Shown here piece after piece: positions 22,338-32,200 of a stretch of DNA of 64,000 nucleotides. Within the stretch, counting starts at the first letter, position 1; every line of letters begins with the position of its first letter. The notes under the pieces were generated by a model. It was given only the letters and a program-made list of their open reading frames with translations. It did no database searches and was not told the DNA's origin. This DNA is from Zhengitettix transpicula. Taxonomy: Eukaryota; Arthropoda; Insecta; Orthoptera; Tetrigidae. The stretch lies in NCBI GenBank assembly GCA_037074705.1, contig CM073595.1, positions 68,310,139 through 68,374,138 on the forward strand. The letters are read 5' to 3'. The position numbers and the translations under genes were made by a program.

Positions 22338-25108
22338 TTCAGATCTTCCTTCCTGATGAAGAGGGCTCAGGTACTCGAAAATTTGAACTTCCACCTAGAC
22401 TGGACCAACTACTGTTTTCAGGTAACTGGCATAGCTCTCTCTCTCTCTCTCTTTTTCCTATCCAAATGTGTTATTTAATTTGACTTAGTCCCATTTTCCT
22501 TAACGCAATACCTTCCAAGGTCCTCCAGAACTCAAGGACAGAGCTAAGATAATCCCACTGCCAATAATGTTTTCCTAGTGGCATAGCATAAGGGAGGCAG
22601 TGGATTTAAATACAAAAATAAAAGGGCAGAAAATTTGGCCTACACCACAGGTAGCTAAAACCTATGTGGCCAATGCATTTTCCTGGTCTGCCCTGTGGAT
22701 ATGGTTAACAACGTGTATTTAAATTAACCCAGATTAAGTTACAAGTGATCAGGATACTACCTTATTATTTCCAAACACACAAATATTTCCATATTCTTGC
22801 CAAACTGTTCAGTGTTTATGAATAACCTATTTAAACAATCAAAAGAAAGAAGTTTAGTTTATTTGCTCCAGTGACATCATACCCCTTCCCATGCAAGCCC
22901 TGCCCTTCTCCATCTAAGCCACACACCCACTATGGCAGTGAAACTAAAGTGATCCAATATAAATATGTGAATAAATAATTTTTTAAAATAAACGAATATA
23001 TTCAATATAGAAATTAATATATATTAATGTTTTTTTCTTCGTTATTTTGAAAAATGAGGCTGAAATGAAGGAAAATCCTGTTCTAAATTACAAATATTTG
23101 TATAATTAAATTTGAAAAATGAAGGGATATATTCAATAATACAATGTTAAATTAAGTTATTGTACTTTCTAAATGAAGGCTGTGACATCATGGAAAAGAA
23201 AGAGACAGAGTGGGGCAGGGCTTGGTGGAAGAGGGAGTATTACATCAGTGGAGCAACTCAACTCAACTTTAGCCAATGATAGAATTAATAATTATATGAG
23301 TTAAACTATTGCTCACCTGAATTTGGTTTTCTTAATAAAGACATAAAGCTAGCAAAACTAAACATGTCTTCAGGACTTGTACATATCAGCTTTGCACAAG
23401 AGTAGAAACTGTTTAATTTCATAGGATCTTTCTCCAGTCGAAGGCACAAAGCTAAAGCAAAAAATTTTGCTTCTGTATTTGCTGAATAAGTTGAATAATG
23501 AACCTGAAACAATGTCAAAAAGTATCTAATTTATGTGCATTTTATGACCATAAGCAGCTATGTAAAATAAATAAGACCTCTACATATGCAGATAGTTTTG
23601 TAAGTTACCTTGATTATGTTACTGATGAAAAATACACACATACAGGTCACAAAATGTAGTGATTTCAGATTCCTTAAGACAATTTATTAATTTACTCATT
23701 AAACTATCAAAGAATCATTAGTAATGGTCTTGGTATGGAATCAAACATATTAATTTCATATGTAATTGTCCAATACACTTAAAGTAATTCAGAATGAGAA
23801 ATATTACTTAATAAATAACAGGAATTCACAGCAGTAAATTAATACAGATATACATACATGATCACAGAGAATAAAGTGTCAATTCATAAAATGATGAATA
23901 TAAATGTACTATAATAGTGTCCTAAGGTTTTGCAAATGGCTGAACAGAAAGACAAGAAATTTATTGGTATCGCGTAAAATAGTCTATGTTCTCTGTCAAA
24001 TCGGGTACAAATGTACTGTCCTGAAAAGTTGTGAATTTATAATTGATAACAGAATTGCGAGAAGGATGTTTTTGTATCTGCATTAGTTTCCAGTCAATTC
24101 TAGGCAGAAAATTGAGTTCCTGTAGTCTCAGAAAATAGAATGTGCTTAGTTCTTATCTTTATCAAGAATTGATTTGGTTAACTGAGTAGCAGATAGTGCA
24201 CAGGATATCTGTTTATGGAGGAAGTGTATAGGGTGATTTCTATTTATGAATGCATTGAAGATCCAGTTAGTGGATTTTGCCAAATTATGCCATATACAAA
24301 GGAGGGGTAGAATTTGGGTACGGCTCCTAGTCACAAAAAATTTTCATATTTTCACAAGTAATGGATGCTTGCAGATAAATATTTAAAAACATTGTTAGAG
24401 ACAAACAATGATTTCAGGAGATATGGTCAACTGGAATTGTTAATGTGAAATCACATTGATATAGATTGTTTCCTTCTTTAACACCTAAAATCCTTGAAAT
24501 ATCTTCTTGCAGTTATGAGGCGTGGTTTTCAATTGTTGATTCAAAGAAAGATCCTTTGCTGTAGCACATGTATTCTGTATCAATGTGACATCACTGCGTC
24601 CTGCTTTGTGATACTTAAGCCAACTGATTACGACTAGGTGCCACACCCAAACTCTGCCCAGGTGATACAATGTATGGGAGGGAGAATTATACATTATTAG
24701 GGTGACAACTAGGTAATGTCGGGTATTTAAGTGGTTTATTCAAAGGCAAATAATAAATGTGTTTAAGGATTGATTCACTATTAATAAACACACAAAATTA
24801 AATAAATATCACATTAAAAAAAATAAGATCTGCTTGTTAGCATGCTAGATAACTTATGTTCAGGGGTTTTAATCCCATACCAGTAAACTTGATATTTAAT
24901 ATTTTATAATAGTTACCTGCTTTATACATTCATCAATTTCTGAGGCCTTCCCTTCAGATAGAAGCTCTTCTATAGAAGGTACATTTCCTTGTTCATAGCA
25001 CTTCATGTTACGTCGATTTCCAGGTTTATAGACAGAATCTTCAGTTCCATAATAAAGGAACTTTTTTAAGCGTGCTGTAGCAGTTTTTTCAATTTTCAAA
25101 GACTCCAT
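16313..25108 (-). CDS. Ro60: Ro60 / TROVE-domain RNA-binding protein
   Basis: Ring-shaped RNA-binding protein that holds Y RNAs and misfolded small RNAs (RNA quality control). Nine coding exons: 24917-25108, 23317-23503, 21776-21928, 21169-21371, 20791-20996, 20385-20478, 18157-18402, 17077-17252 and 16313-16445. Phases close at every junction, giving 529 aa against 538 in human Ro60. TROVE repeats cover about residues 1-360 ([72 protein letters not shown]). A von Willebrand A fold follows, from [13 protein letters not shown] to [10 protein letters not shown]. The vWA metal site is altered: DxSxS reads D-N-R-L-E. Start: the Met of MESLKIEK, 10 nt inside an exon that begins after acceptor AACAG (25119). 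An upstream Met frame crosses that acceptor. Introns hold a PLE (18.8-20.2 kb), a MITE-like repeat (22.85-23.27 kb) and PLE repeats (22.0-22.5 kb). Confidence 0.94.
18840..20190 (+). mobile_element. Penelope-like element with RT tail, GIY-YIG endonuclease and terminal repeats
   Basis: Lies antisense within a Ro60 intron (18403-20384). Three broken frames spell the PLE signature. An RT C-terminal block starts at about 19093 ([37 protein letters not shown]). A GIY-YIG endonuclease block lies at about 19366-19404 (YNIPC ... LEYIGQ), then [14 protein letters not shown]-terminal block starts at about 19552 ([19 protein letters not shown]). Several frameshifts and stops make it non-functional. Two similar units then follow, at about 19780-19850 and 20110-20185, each containing CAxCACTTCA...GATGGCAGTGACAG. 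They look like degraded terminal repeats with a hammerhead-type layout. No RT catalytic core is seen. Confidence 0.75.
22045..22262 (+). repeat. PLE terminal-repeat copy (family B)
   Basis: Shares the family B order described for 16036-16240 and ends directly at the (AT)n tract at 22272. The hammerhead core is degraded (CTTCAGGA in place of CTGANGA; CTCC, GAAA retained). A partial second copy of TCAGGTAAGC starts it at about 22059. Confidence 0.65.
22272..22334. repeat. (AT)n microsatellite between two PLE repeats
   Basis: About 31 AT units, bounded on both sides by PLE terminal-repeat fragments. Confidence 0.9.
22335..22480 (+). repeat. PLE terminal-repeat copy (family B2)
   Basis: Copies at 57113-57245 and 43395-43490 share GTTCAGATCTTCCTTCCTGA or the tail GACTGGACCAACT..TG.TTTCAGGTAA, CTCTCTTT, CCTATCCAAATGTGTT. 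This copy holds the best B2 hammerhead core (22353-22380). Confidence 0.65.
22353..22380 (+). ncRNA. hammerhead-ribozyme-like core
   Basis: CTGATGA, A, GAG, a 10-nt apical part, CTC, GAAA. The core bases are intact. Stem II has only three sure pairs. Confidence 0.5.
22850..23270. mobile_element. MITE-like element with inverted termini
   Basis: Left end TTTGCTCCAGTGACATCATA ... GCAAGCCCTGCCC (from about 22860) and right end, reversed, GTTGCTCCACTGATGTAATA ... CCAAGCCCTGCCCC (to about 23258) are inverted repeats of roughly 50-60 nt with about 80% identity by eye. The interior is AT-rich with no coding frame. It lies in the Ro60 intron between exons 2 and 3. Exact ends and target duplication are not resolved. 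Confidence 0.6.
24815..24890 (+). repeat. possible degraded tRNA-derived SINE fragment
   Basis: TTAGCATGCTAGA resembles a pol III A box, and GGGGTTTTAATCCC, 32 nt later, resembles a B box with the central CG lost. No cloverleaf can be drawn. Weak call. Confidence 0.25.
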
Positions 25109-25965
25109 CACCACTTGCCTGTTATGACAGACATATGACACTAAATATTACAGTTAATAAAATCAACATATGACTAGCAAATTTAAAAGCAGATACCGTT
25201 AATTACTATGCTGTCTCACAAACTTTGTAAGAAATAAGGTACTTTTATTAGCAGTAAGTACAGAGTCCATTATAATAAAGCTAGATCATAAACCACTAAG
25301 AAGTGGCATACAAGTTGAAATTAATCATTTGGAGTAGTAAAAATAAACATAATAAACAAAGTGAAACTTTTTTCATCACAACTTCAATAAAAAAGTCAAA
25401 ACTATATTACCAGTTTCCACAAATCCTTATGGATTAGAAGTATGCTCTTCTATGACTCATGGACAGAAACCAGGTTCAAATGAGATTCACTTTAATTCCT
25501 GGTGAGAAACCCTACAATAATATGGATTTATTAGAATGTTTACCAAGTACACAAATCTAAAAACAAACTTTAAAAAGGGGCAATGGGCAAATTTTGAAAA
25601 TTAATTATTCTACATGTATACACCTATTACAATTTAAACCAAATTGTTATTTGGAAAGAAAGTATGACAATTATCTTCAATATTAGCACATTTCACTGTT
25701 CAATTCTTATGTTCAATAGGCAATTGAACTTTTACTTCTCGAAACAAAACACAATTGAAATATGCTGAGTAAAATTTGTGGCAGCAAAACATGAAACGGA
25801 CTAAATAAAAATACTTATAAGATTAATAAATGAGCATAAGTACACAGCTGTTAATTGAACACACAACTGACTTGTCACTTAATAAACACTGTAGTTTTGC
25901 TTCAACACAATAACATATAAAACGAATTCTAATACACACAAAAAGCATTTCTAAGATGTACTCAC

Positions 25966-26110
25966 GACATACACATTATTGAAAATATGTCAAAATCATT
26001 CAGTTGGAAACTAAATACATATTACGCTGTTTTTGATAATACGAATTAATAACGCGGCTATGAACTGGTGGCTCAAATCAGATGGGGGCCAGTGACAATT
26101 GTCATACGGC
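25966..26110 (-). other. probable Ro60 5' UTR exon and promoter area
   Basis: A strong donor on the minus strand (TATGTC|GTGAGTAC, exon edge 25966) lies upstream of the acceptor at 25119 that precedes the Ro60 start codon. The upstream edge and promoter elements are not clear. Confidence 0.4.
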
Positions 26111-26119
26111 AAGGTTAGT

Positions 26120-27770
26120 ACTTCAATAAGCAATTAAAGCTGGAACTAAACAGAAAGAAGTTAGAGTTGTACTATCCGAAAGTACAATCGCTAGTCGGTG
26201 TTAATTCTTTGCATATTTATAGAGTAAATAAATCAGTTTCCAATACTATTTGCCAGGCTCACACGACGGCACTTTGATTTTTTTTAGTCCCTGAATTGAT
26301 GCGTCAAGTTTAAATTGGGCACGATTAATCGATTATCGGTCACTTCCGTTTCTAAATATTTCAAGATACATATAAAACTAATTTCATTGACAGTAAACTT
26401 GCTAGAACGCAAACGAATATGTCGAAATATTTACTTTCTCTAAACTTGACCAAGTTAGTTACACGTATAATTTCCACTAAAGTCTTCTCTTATCACGGCC
26501 GGATAACGCGTATGGAAATAAACAACAGTAATTAATCTTGCAAATTTATCTTAATAGGTTGAGCGATATTTAATTCCAGTATTTTTAGTCAGATTTGTTT
26601 GACTAGTCTAAACACGCATGTTTGATAATGTAGCCTACTAAAAAAAGCTTCGATTAGTATAAAACAAGAACGTTCCACTCCATCTTCAGAAAAATAATAT
26701 GTATGGATGACTAGTATAAAACAAGAAAGAACATTCTTTTCAATCTTCAGGAAAATAACGTAGCAGATATTTACTCTGGGGTTTAATAACCACTTTTGAT
26801 CTCTGAAATTATACAATAAAGCCTTAAAAGTATTTTAGCAGCATCTTATTCTGGAAAACCTAATAATCTTAAGATGGGATGTCAAAAAGTCTTCAAACCT
26901 GTTTCACATATATTCAGTACAATTTTGCGTCAATTACTACTTAGTGGAATTTTCCCCGACAGGCAACAGATGGCTTTAGATATACCAGTATCCTCTAAAA
27001 TAAATACCAGTTATACAAAATTGGTATATCAATGCCAGAAAAGGCTTTTCCAAGCAACATAGTTTACTTTCATTTTTACATCCAATACAAAAATTCCTTT
27101 TATAGAATTTAGCCACTAAATTGTAACCAATACCAATTGAAACATTTAATTGCAAACTTCAAAATGTCTTACATAAGTTAGTCTCCAATTACTATTTCTT
27201 CCAAATACTTGATAAAATTTGATTCGTCAATAAGTCTACCTTAAAATTTAAATTAAACACTTTCCCAGTCTTTACGATTCATTATTGAAAATGAGTAACT
27301 AATCAATATTCCTCCATAGTTAATGATTGAATCCAATGCAAACAATCTCAACCTTTCAATATCAGCCAATATCTCATTGTCCCCAGACTTCCAAGTAAAT
27401 TTTACACCATATGGGCACAATTTCTTGCTAAATGCTAATTATTGGGCACATTCTACAAGCTTCATACACTGGCAATCTGGAAATTTAGCAATCTGTTGAT
27501 TTAGAGGTTCTGCAACTGATGCTCCTTAATAACACCCACAGTTGCACTCCAGGAAGCCATGCTCATGGTACCTCGTACTTTCAAGGCACTATGTAATTTC
27601 GAATTTGCACAATTTGAATCTAAAGTGGGTTATGATGAAAACAAACATACTTCAAAAACACCTAAATCATTAATCTAAAATAAAATGAGTAATTTAATGT
27701 GTCAATTTATGAGGTATATATTACAGGTAGATGGTGCAATGAGAATATAAAACAATGAAAAACAGAACAT
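26120..27770. other. intergenic spacer between Ro60 and RpL7A
   Basis: No exon is recognised. It contains the tandem repeat pair at 26648-26760; the rest shows no structure I can name. Confidence 0.35.
26648..26760 (-). repeat. tandem pair resembling a further PLE repeat (family E)
   Basis: Two direct copies of about 50 nt (26698 down to 26648, and 26760 down to 26707, minus strand) share TATTTT.CTGAAGAT, GTTCTT, TCTTGTTTTATACTA. Each has CTGAAGA followed by a short hairpin, but GAAAC is degraded (GGAAC in one), so they are at best ancient hammerhead relics. Confidence 0.35.
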
Positions 27771-27782
27771 TTCTTTATGAAC

Positions 27783-27788
27783 TTTATT
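27783..27788 (-). terminator. RpL7A poly(A) signal
   Basis: AATAAA on the minus strand about 20 nt after the stop codon, giving the very short 3' UTR usual for ribosomal protein genes. Confidence 0.75.
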
Positions 27789-27809
27789 TATAGACATGAT
27801 CAACATAAA

Positions 27810-30800
27810 TTAGCCCTGTTTCTGAGCTAGTTCCTTAGCTTTGGCCTTTTCAATCTTTGCAATCCTTGCAGCAGACTTTGAGCCCAAGAGGCCACCGCCC
27901 CAGTGTCTCTTGATTTCTTCATATCTGTCATTGAAATTTGTCTTGACAGCTTCTATTGCCTTGGCAAATGCAGCTCTATCACCAGCATCAACCTGAAGAG
28001 AGAATAAAAATAAGAACTACACCAATAACTATTAGCCCACACCAATAGTTTAGATATGAAATCAGATAGGCTTTCTAATCACAACCTCATGGGATTGGCT
28101 CAGAAACTCATCATTTATTGAAAGTTAAAATGAAAATGTTAAGTCTGATTGAAAATAATAAATAAGAAAGGTAGCCAATTCAGACAAAAAAGTGAGCCTT
28201 GCCCCTTTCGTCAGGTGCGAAGAAGAGCCTAGAGCGACAACTGTACACATCAGTTGACAAAACATTTGAGTTTTGAGAAGGTTCAAGGATCCCAGAAATG
28301 TTGTGGTATTTATATTATAACTTTTTTGCCTGAACGAGCTACCTTTCTTATTCATTTATTGAAAGTTATAGCTGCACATTATGAAAAAAAATTGTGGACT
28401 TTGTCAAGTTTAAATTTCATTGCATCTATGGCACAACTTTCAGCCATCTCAGCATTATTCTCTGAACAAGCTTCTTCTACAACATGAATTGCTTCAGAAA
28501 GATGTAATCATTTCTAGAAAAACCCTGCATACACAATGAGAACATAAAAATGTTAAAATCAAGACATTAGAGCAATGTGAAGTATGTCCAAAGAACAGAA
28601 ATTTAAAGAGACAAAACAGCCTTTTTGTTACAGACATCCAAATAAGACTTTAGTAATAATGATCTATATATTCTGACCATTCAAGACAAATTATAAATAA
28701 ACAGCCATTTGAAAAAGTTTTTGAAAATTACACCAACTTTAGCCACCAATTTGCGCCCAATTCAGGTACAACATTTTAGGATATTCTGATAGTCAGGGTC
28801 ATTCTCCACCGACTGCTGTGGCCAAAATTTTGTAAAATGTCACATGTTAAGAGGTTGCAAAATATTTTCAATAAATATCTTTCTCAGACTTCAAATGGCT
28901 GTTAGTAAGACTGACGGAAAATCAGAATTGTGGCAACAGAAAACTACTGATATTTAGAAATTGACAAACAGCAGTTTATAGAAAGATAGTGGCAAAGATT
29001 GGTAACAAGCAAAATTAAGATCTACAGAAACTTGTTAACCTGCCAGGTTTGGAGAATTGAAGTACACAGATCAGACAGTGACAATGAAATAAGAAATTGT
29101 AAGATTTGAAATATGGTGGATAAAGTCAAACAGGCAGATGGTGTAACAAATAAGTAGATGGAATAGGTCCATCTAAGAGAATTGAAGACTAAATGGCATA
29201 CACTAAGCAAACTGCCTGCTACTAAACAGTGCATGACATAGAATAAGATCTATTTCAACTTGCACAAACATTTAAATAGATACTATTACAGGAAAGTTTT
29301 CAAAAGAAGACAATATAACATATGAAAACCATTTAACAGAATTTTAATAATTGAATACTTAATATAATAAAAGTAAAAAAATTATTTGTTAAAAAACAAT
29401 TGGGGATGCTACACGTCACCACAAAACAAGCTGCTGAAAGATTAATAGAAAAAAATACCTATTGTAGTAAGTTTTGTTATGTTAGTTTTGGAATCTGAGG
29501 CCTAATAGATTAAAAGTTAGATACCACCACATATCTAGTTCTAGTACAACATTAAGACCACTACAAAGCAACTAGTAAAATAGGAAAAATGTATATTTGT
29601 ATGATTACTTCTTGCACTAAGGAAATGAAAATCAACCAAAAGTCAAATTGATAAATTGTCTACAACAAAATATTTGTATTAGCAATTTAGAAAATAAAGC
29701 CAAGTTTTCTTTACTCCTGGGCAATATAGGTATCCAGAAGGAAATGTGGTCAATAAATATTAAATCCACATTAAAAACATGACTGAACACATCACAAAAT
29801 AACTAACAAGACCATTCACCTGAGTTAGGGCCACACAGGTACAAGTCTTCCTTCCAACCAACAAGCCAAGTCTTGCCTTCCCTTTAATAATGCAGTACGG
29901 TACTCCCATTTTTCGACACAATGATGGCAAGAACAAAACCAGCTGGAAAATAAAATATTGGTACTCAAAGACTGAAAAAGAAACTTAAACAAAATAATCA
30001 ACAAAAAGAAAATCAGTGTAAATTTGTCTTCATAAGTAAGTCAGGTGAAGAAATTCATTAGCATCATTTAATTAATTAGATCTGCTTGAATAAAAACCAG
30101 TACGAAAAGTGTAATATATGAAAAACAAAATTTAACTTAAGAAAATCCACTATACCTCAATAGGATCAACATCATGTGCTATCACAACAAGCTGTGCTTT
30201 TTTCTGTTCAACCAATTTTGTTACAGTGTTTGTTCCTTGCCGCAATACATTTGGCCTTTTAGTTGGAGCATCTTCTTGTTTGGCCACTTTTCCTTGGGCA
30301 CGAGCCAGCAATCTTGCCTTTTTGGCCAGAGGAGATTCTGGTCGATACTTATCAAGTATCTTGAAGACTGCAGTAGCTAAATTATTAACACATAATCAGT
30401 ACTAATGTTCTCAGTCAACAATTATGCTAATTAACATTTAAACAAAGCAAAAATTAAAATGGCATCAAATACCTGTTTGCTTATCCAAAGTTTGTGTGAA
30501 CTGATTAATAGGCGGGGGAACTTTCAATCGTTTTTGAAGAACTGCTTTCTGCCGTTGGATTCTAATATATTTGGGCCATCTAACAAATCTACTAAGATCA
30601 CGGGGAGGCTGGATATCCTGACCTAAAGAAAACTAACTTTAAATTCAAGCATTACACAACTAAATTAAAAATTGAATTATAATGATCAGAATTAAAAAGC
30701 TCGTTTATGTTACATCAAAATTCAGTACAATAGGTGTATACATCATTTTCCAATAGTTTCTGAATTCCCTGTAATATGCATACCTATGCCAAAATTCCTT

Positions 30801-31409
30801 GTCCTTTTCTCGAACAACGGATTAACAACTTTCTTAGGCTCAGCCTTCTTCACTGCCAGTGGTGCAGCAGCTACCTTTTTCCCAGACTTCTTCTTCGGCT
30901 ATAACATAAAAGTCGAAGCAAATCTAATAAATCCATGAATTTCAAGAAACATTTATAGTACATAATGAATGTTGAAACATCACACGTGAACGCGTACAGC
31001 AATAATTATTGAAGCACTTCACGTGTTAACATGTACAAAATTGGATTACGTTAGTGCACAAGTTTAGTCCCTAATAATTGCATATGTTCTAAATATTGAA
31101 GAAACTAATAAAATTAATGTAATGATTTCAGATTGTCAGGCAAGTAAAAGATATAAAATAATTTGAAACTAACACGTGTTGTTCGACGTCAGCATTATGG
31201 TATAAAAAAGTGAAACAGTACATAGTAATAACACACTTCAATACCACGGTTATACACGTGTTTATCATGTAAAGTGTACACACGGAAACTTGTGTTGTAA
31301 CGAAATATGTGAACGAATCGACAAGTTTATGTTGAAGCGATTAATTAAATGAATTCATCTAAATTACATTTTTACACAATAATTGAATGCTTACCTTCTT
31401 CTGGACCAT
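27810..31409 (-). CDS. RpL7A: 60S ribosomal protein L7a (eL8)
   Basis: Structural protein of the large ribosomal subunit. Six coding exons: 31395-31409, 30784-30898, 30473-30622, 30156-30376, 29820-29942 and 27810-27992. Phases are consistent, giving 268 aa (human 266). Family hallmarks are the short first exon MVQKK, the basic N-tail ([11 protein letters not shown]), [81 protein letters not shown] and [18 protein letters not shown]. The start is the only Met of exon 1. A pyrimidine tract on the minus strand near 31528-31545 is a likely TOP start. Introns 2 and 4 host box C/D snoRNAs. The 1.8 kb last intron holds two PLE repeat fragments. Confidence 0.98.
28055..28120 (-). ncRNA. candidate box C/D snoRNA in RpL7A intron 5
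   Basis: Box C ATGATGA (28108-28114) and box D CTGA (28062-28065) are about 50 nt apart. Between box C and a D'-like ATGA, the segment GAGCCAATCC is complementary to GGATTGGCTC, which I recall from metazoan 28S rRNA. The D' box is non-standard and the terminal stem is weak. Confidence 0.35.
28130..28365. repeat. inverted PLE repeat (family C) in RpL7A intron 5
   Basis: The arms share TTTATATTAT, CTACCTTTCTTATT and a CAAGG block with the copy at 61640-61960. Here both hammerhead cores are broken: CTGACGA without GAAA on minus, and only the 3' half on plus. Confidence 0.5.
28690..28885. repeat. degraded PLE repeat (family A) in RpL7A intron 5
   Basis: Shares ATAAATAAACAGCC, AATTTGCG-CC..TTCAGG and CGACTGCTGTGGCC with the family A copy at 405-690, and ends in an inverted TCTCAGACTTCAAATGGCTG. 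The hammerhead core is not intact. Confidence 0.5.
30007..30073 (-). ncRNA. box C/D snoRNA in RpL7A intron 4, 28S guide (U36-type)
   Basis: Minus strand: box C ATGATGC (30061-30067), guide, box D' CTGA (30041-30044), C'-like TATGAAG, box D CTGA (30013-30016). The 13 nt directly upstream of D' (30045-30057) are fully complementary to GTGAAGAAATTCA, a conserved 28S segment just upstream of the R2 target region. The fifth-base rule points to the second A of GTGAA. RpL7A introns are known snoRNA hosts in animals (U24 and U36 in mammals). Box C differs from RTGATGA at its last base, and the terminal stem is short. Confidence 0.72.
30680..30752 (-). ncRNA. box C/D snoRNA in RpL7A intron 2, 18S guide (U36-like)
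   Basis: Minus strand: box C ATGATGT (30740-30746), D' CTGA (30722-30725), C' TTGATGT (30712-30718), box D CTGA (30686-30689). The guide before D (30692-30704) is complementary over 13 nt to TTAAAAAGCTCGT of 18S rRNA, with two more possible G-U pairs next to box D. The fifth-base rule selects the first A of TTAAAAAG, which fits the A668 region modified by mammalian U36, also hosted by RpL7A. Assignment to the U36 family is inference from guide plus host gene. Confidence 0.78.
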
Positions 31410-31524
31410 GATGCCGTATAACAACTACACCGATGACTCCAAAGCTTGCCGATTAATGCCGATGAAATCCCTGCAGCCACTCACAGCAAATTCTCGTTAT
31501 CAAAGACCAGCGCTGCGGCCTTAG

Positions 31525-31550
31525 CAAAATCAAGAAAAAGAGATAGAAAG
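31525..31550 (-). promoter_or_regulatory. RpL7A 5' TOP-like transcription start
   Basis: The minus-strand pyrimidine tract CTATCTCTTTTTCTTG, about 120-140 nt upstream of the start codon, matches the oligopyrimidine start expected of ribosomal protein mRNAs. The exact start is not shown by sequence alone. Confidence 0.45.
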
Positions 31551-32024
31551 ATATTCCACACGCCAAAGAAAGTAAATGTATAAAAATATTAATAGTATAA
31601 TATCAAATAAATAATATAATAATAATATTTATTACATAAGTATGTAAAGACATAAAACACATTTACAAAGGAAAATTTAAATATTCGCATAATAGAACTA
31701 CGTTACTGGAGCTAAAAACCGCATTAAAGATACCAAATAATTAATCTAAATAAATATATATCCAGGAACAAGCAAAATATTAAAGAATCTAATACGACAT
31801 TAATCAAACTAGAAAATCGTTTCGCATAAATTATTTGATTATAACGGTAAGTTAAGGTTGTTTTTTTCTATTTTGAAATAGTTTTCGGATACAATTGTAA
31901 ATTGGAGGACTTGAAAAACATGGAAGTTTCTACATTCACATTCAGGTTATTAGCGACTCGTTATATTAGGAACTCATTTTTTTGCTTTGTCCGGGGACTG
32001 ATTTGACGAGAGTTTCTCTCACAC

Positions 32025-32112
32025 ACGCAAACATCCTTACCCTCACCTGGATTCGAACCCAGGACCTCTGTAATGCGAAGCAGTCACGCTGACCCCAAGA
32101 TCACGTGAGGTC
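32025..32112 (-). repeat. tRNA-derived SINE-like head
   Basis: Minus strand: CCTCAC ... GTGAGG can pair as an acceptor stem. GGGTTCGAATCC is a near-perfect pol III B box, and TTGGGGTCAGCGTGAC sits where the A box belongs. The anticodon arm is not foldable as a true tRNA and there is an 8-nt T loop, so this is a tRNA-like SINE head, not a working tRNA gene. It lies directly before the Jockey-type element. Confidence 0.5.
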
Positions 32113-32200
32113 GGGTATTATTTATTATCATCATTGGTTCTCCAGGATATTGAGGAACTTGGCCTACCAGGCGTAGTATAAATAGCTTTAGTAAACTTGA

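Noticed and set aside
25109..25141. Upstream Met of the Ro60 first coding exon (MSYVCHNRQVV)
   Set aside because: The frame crosses a good acceptor (CATAACAG at 25119-25126), and homology begins at MESLKIEK.
16300..26200. Y RNA gene near Ro60
   Set aside because: No GGTCCGA-type stem with its conserved bulge was seen around the gene; linkage is not expected in insects anyway.
32040..32112. tRNA gene on the minus strand
   Set aside because: The B box is excellent, but the T stem has a mismatch with an 8-nt loop and the anticodon arm does not fold, so it was called a SINE head.
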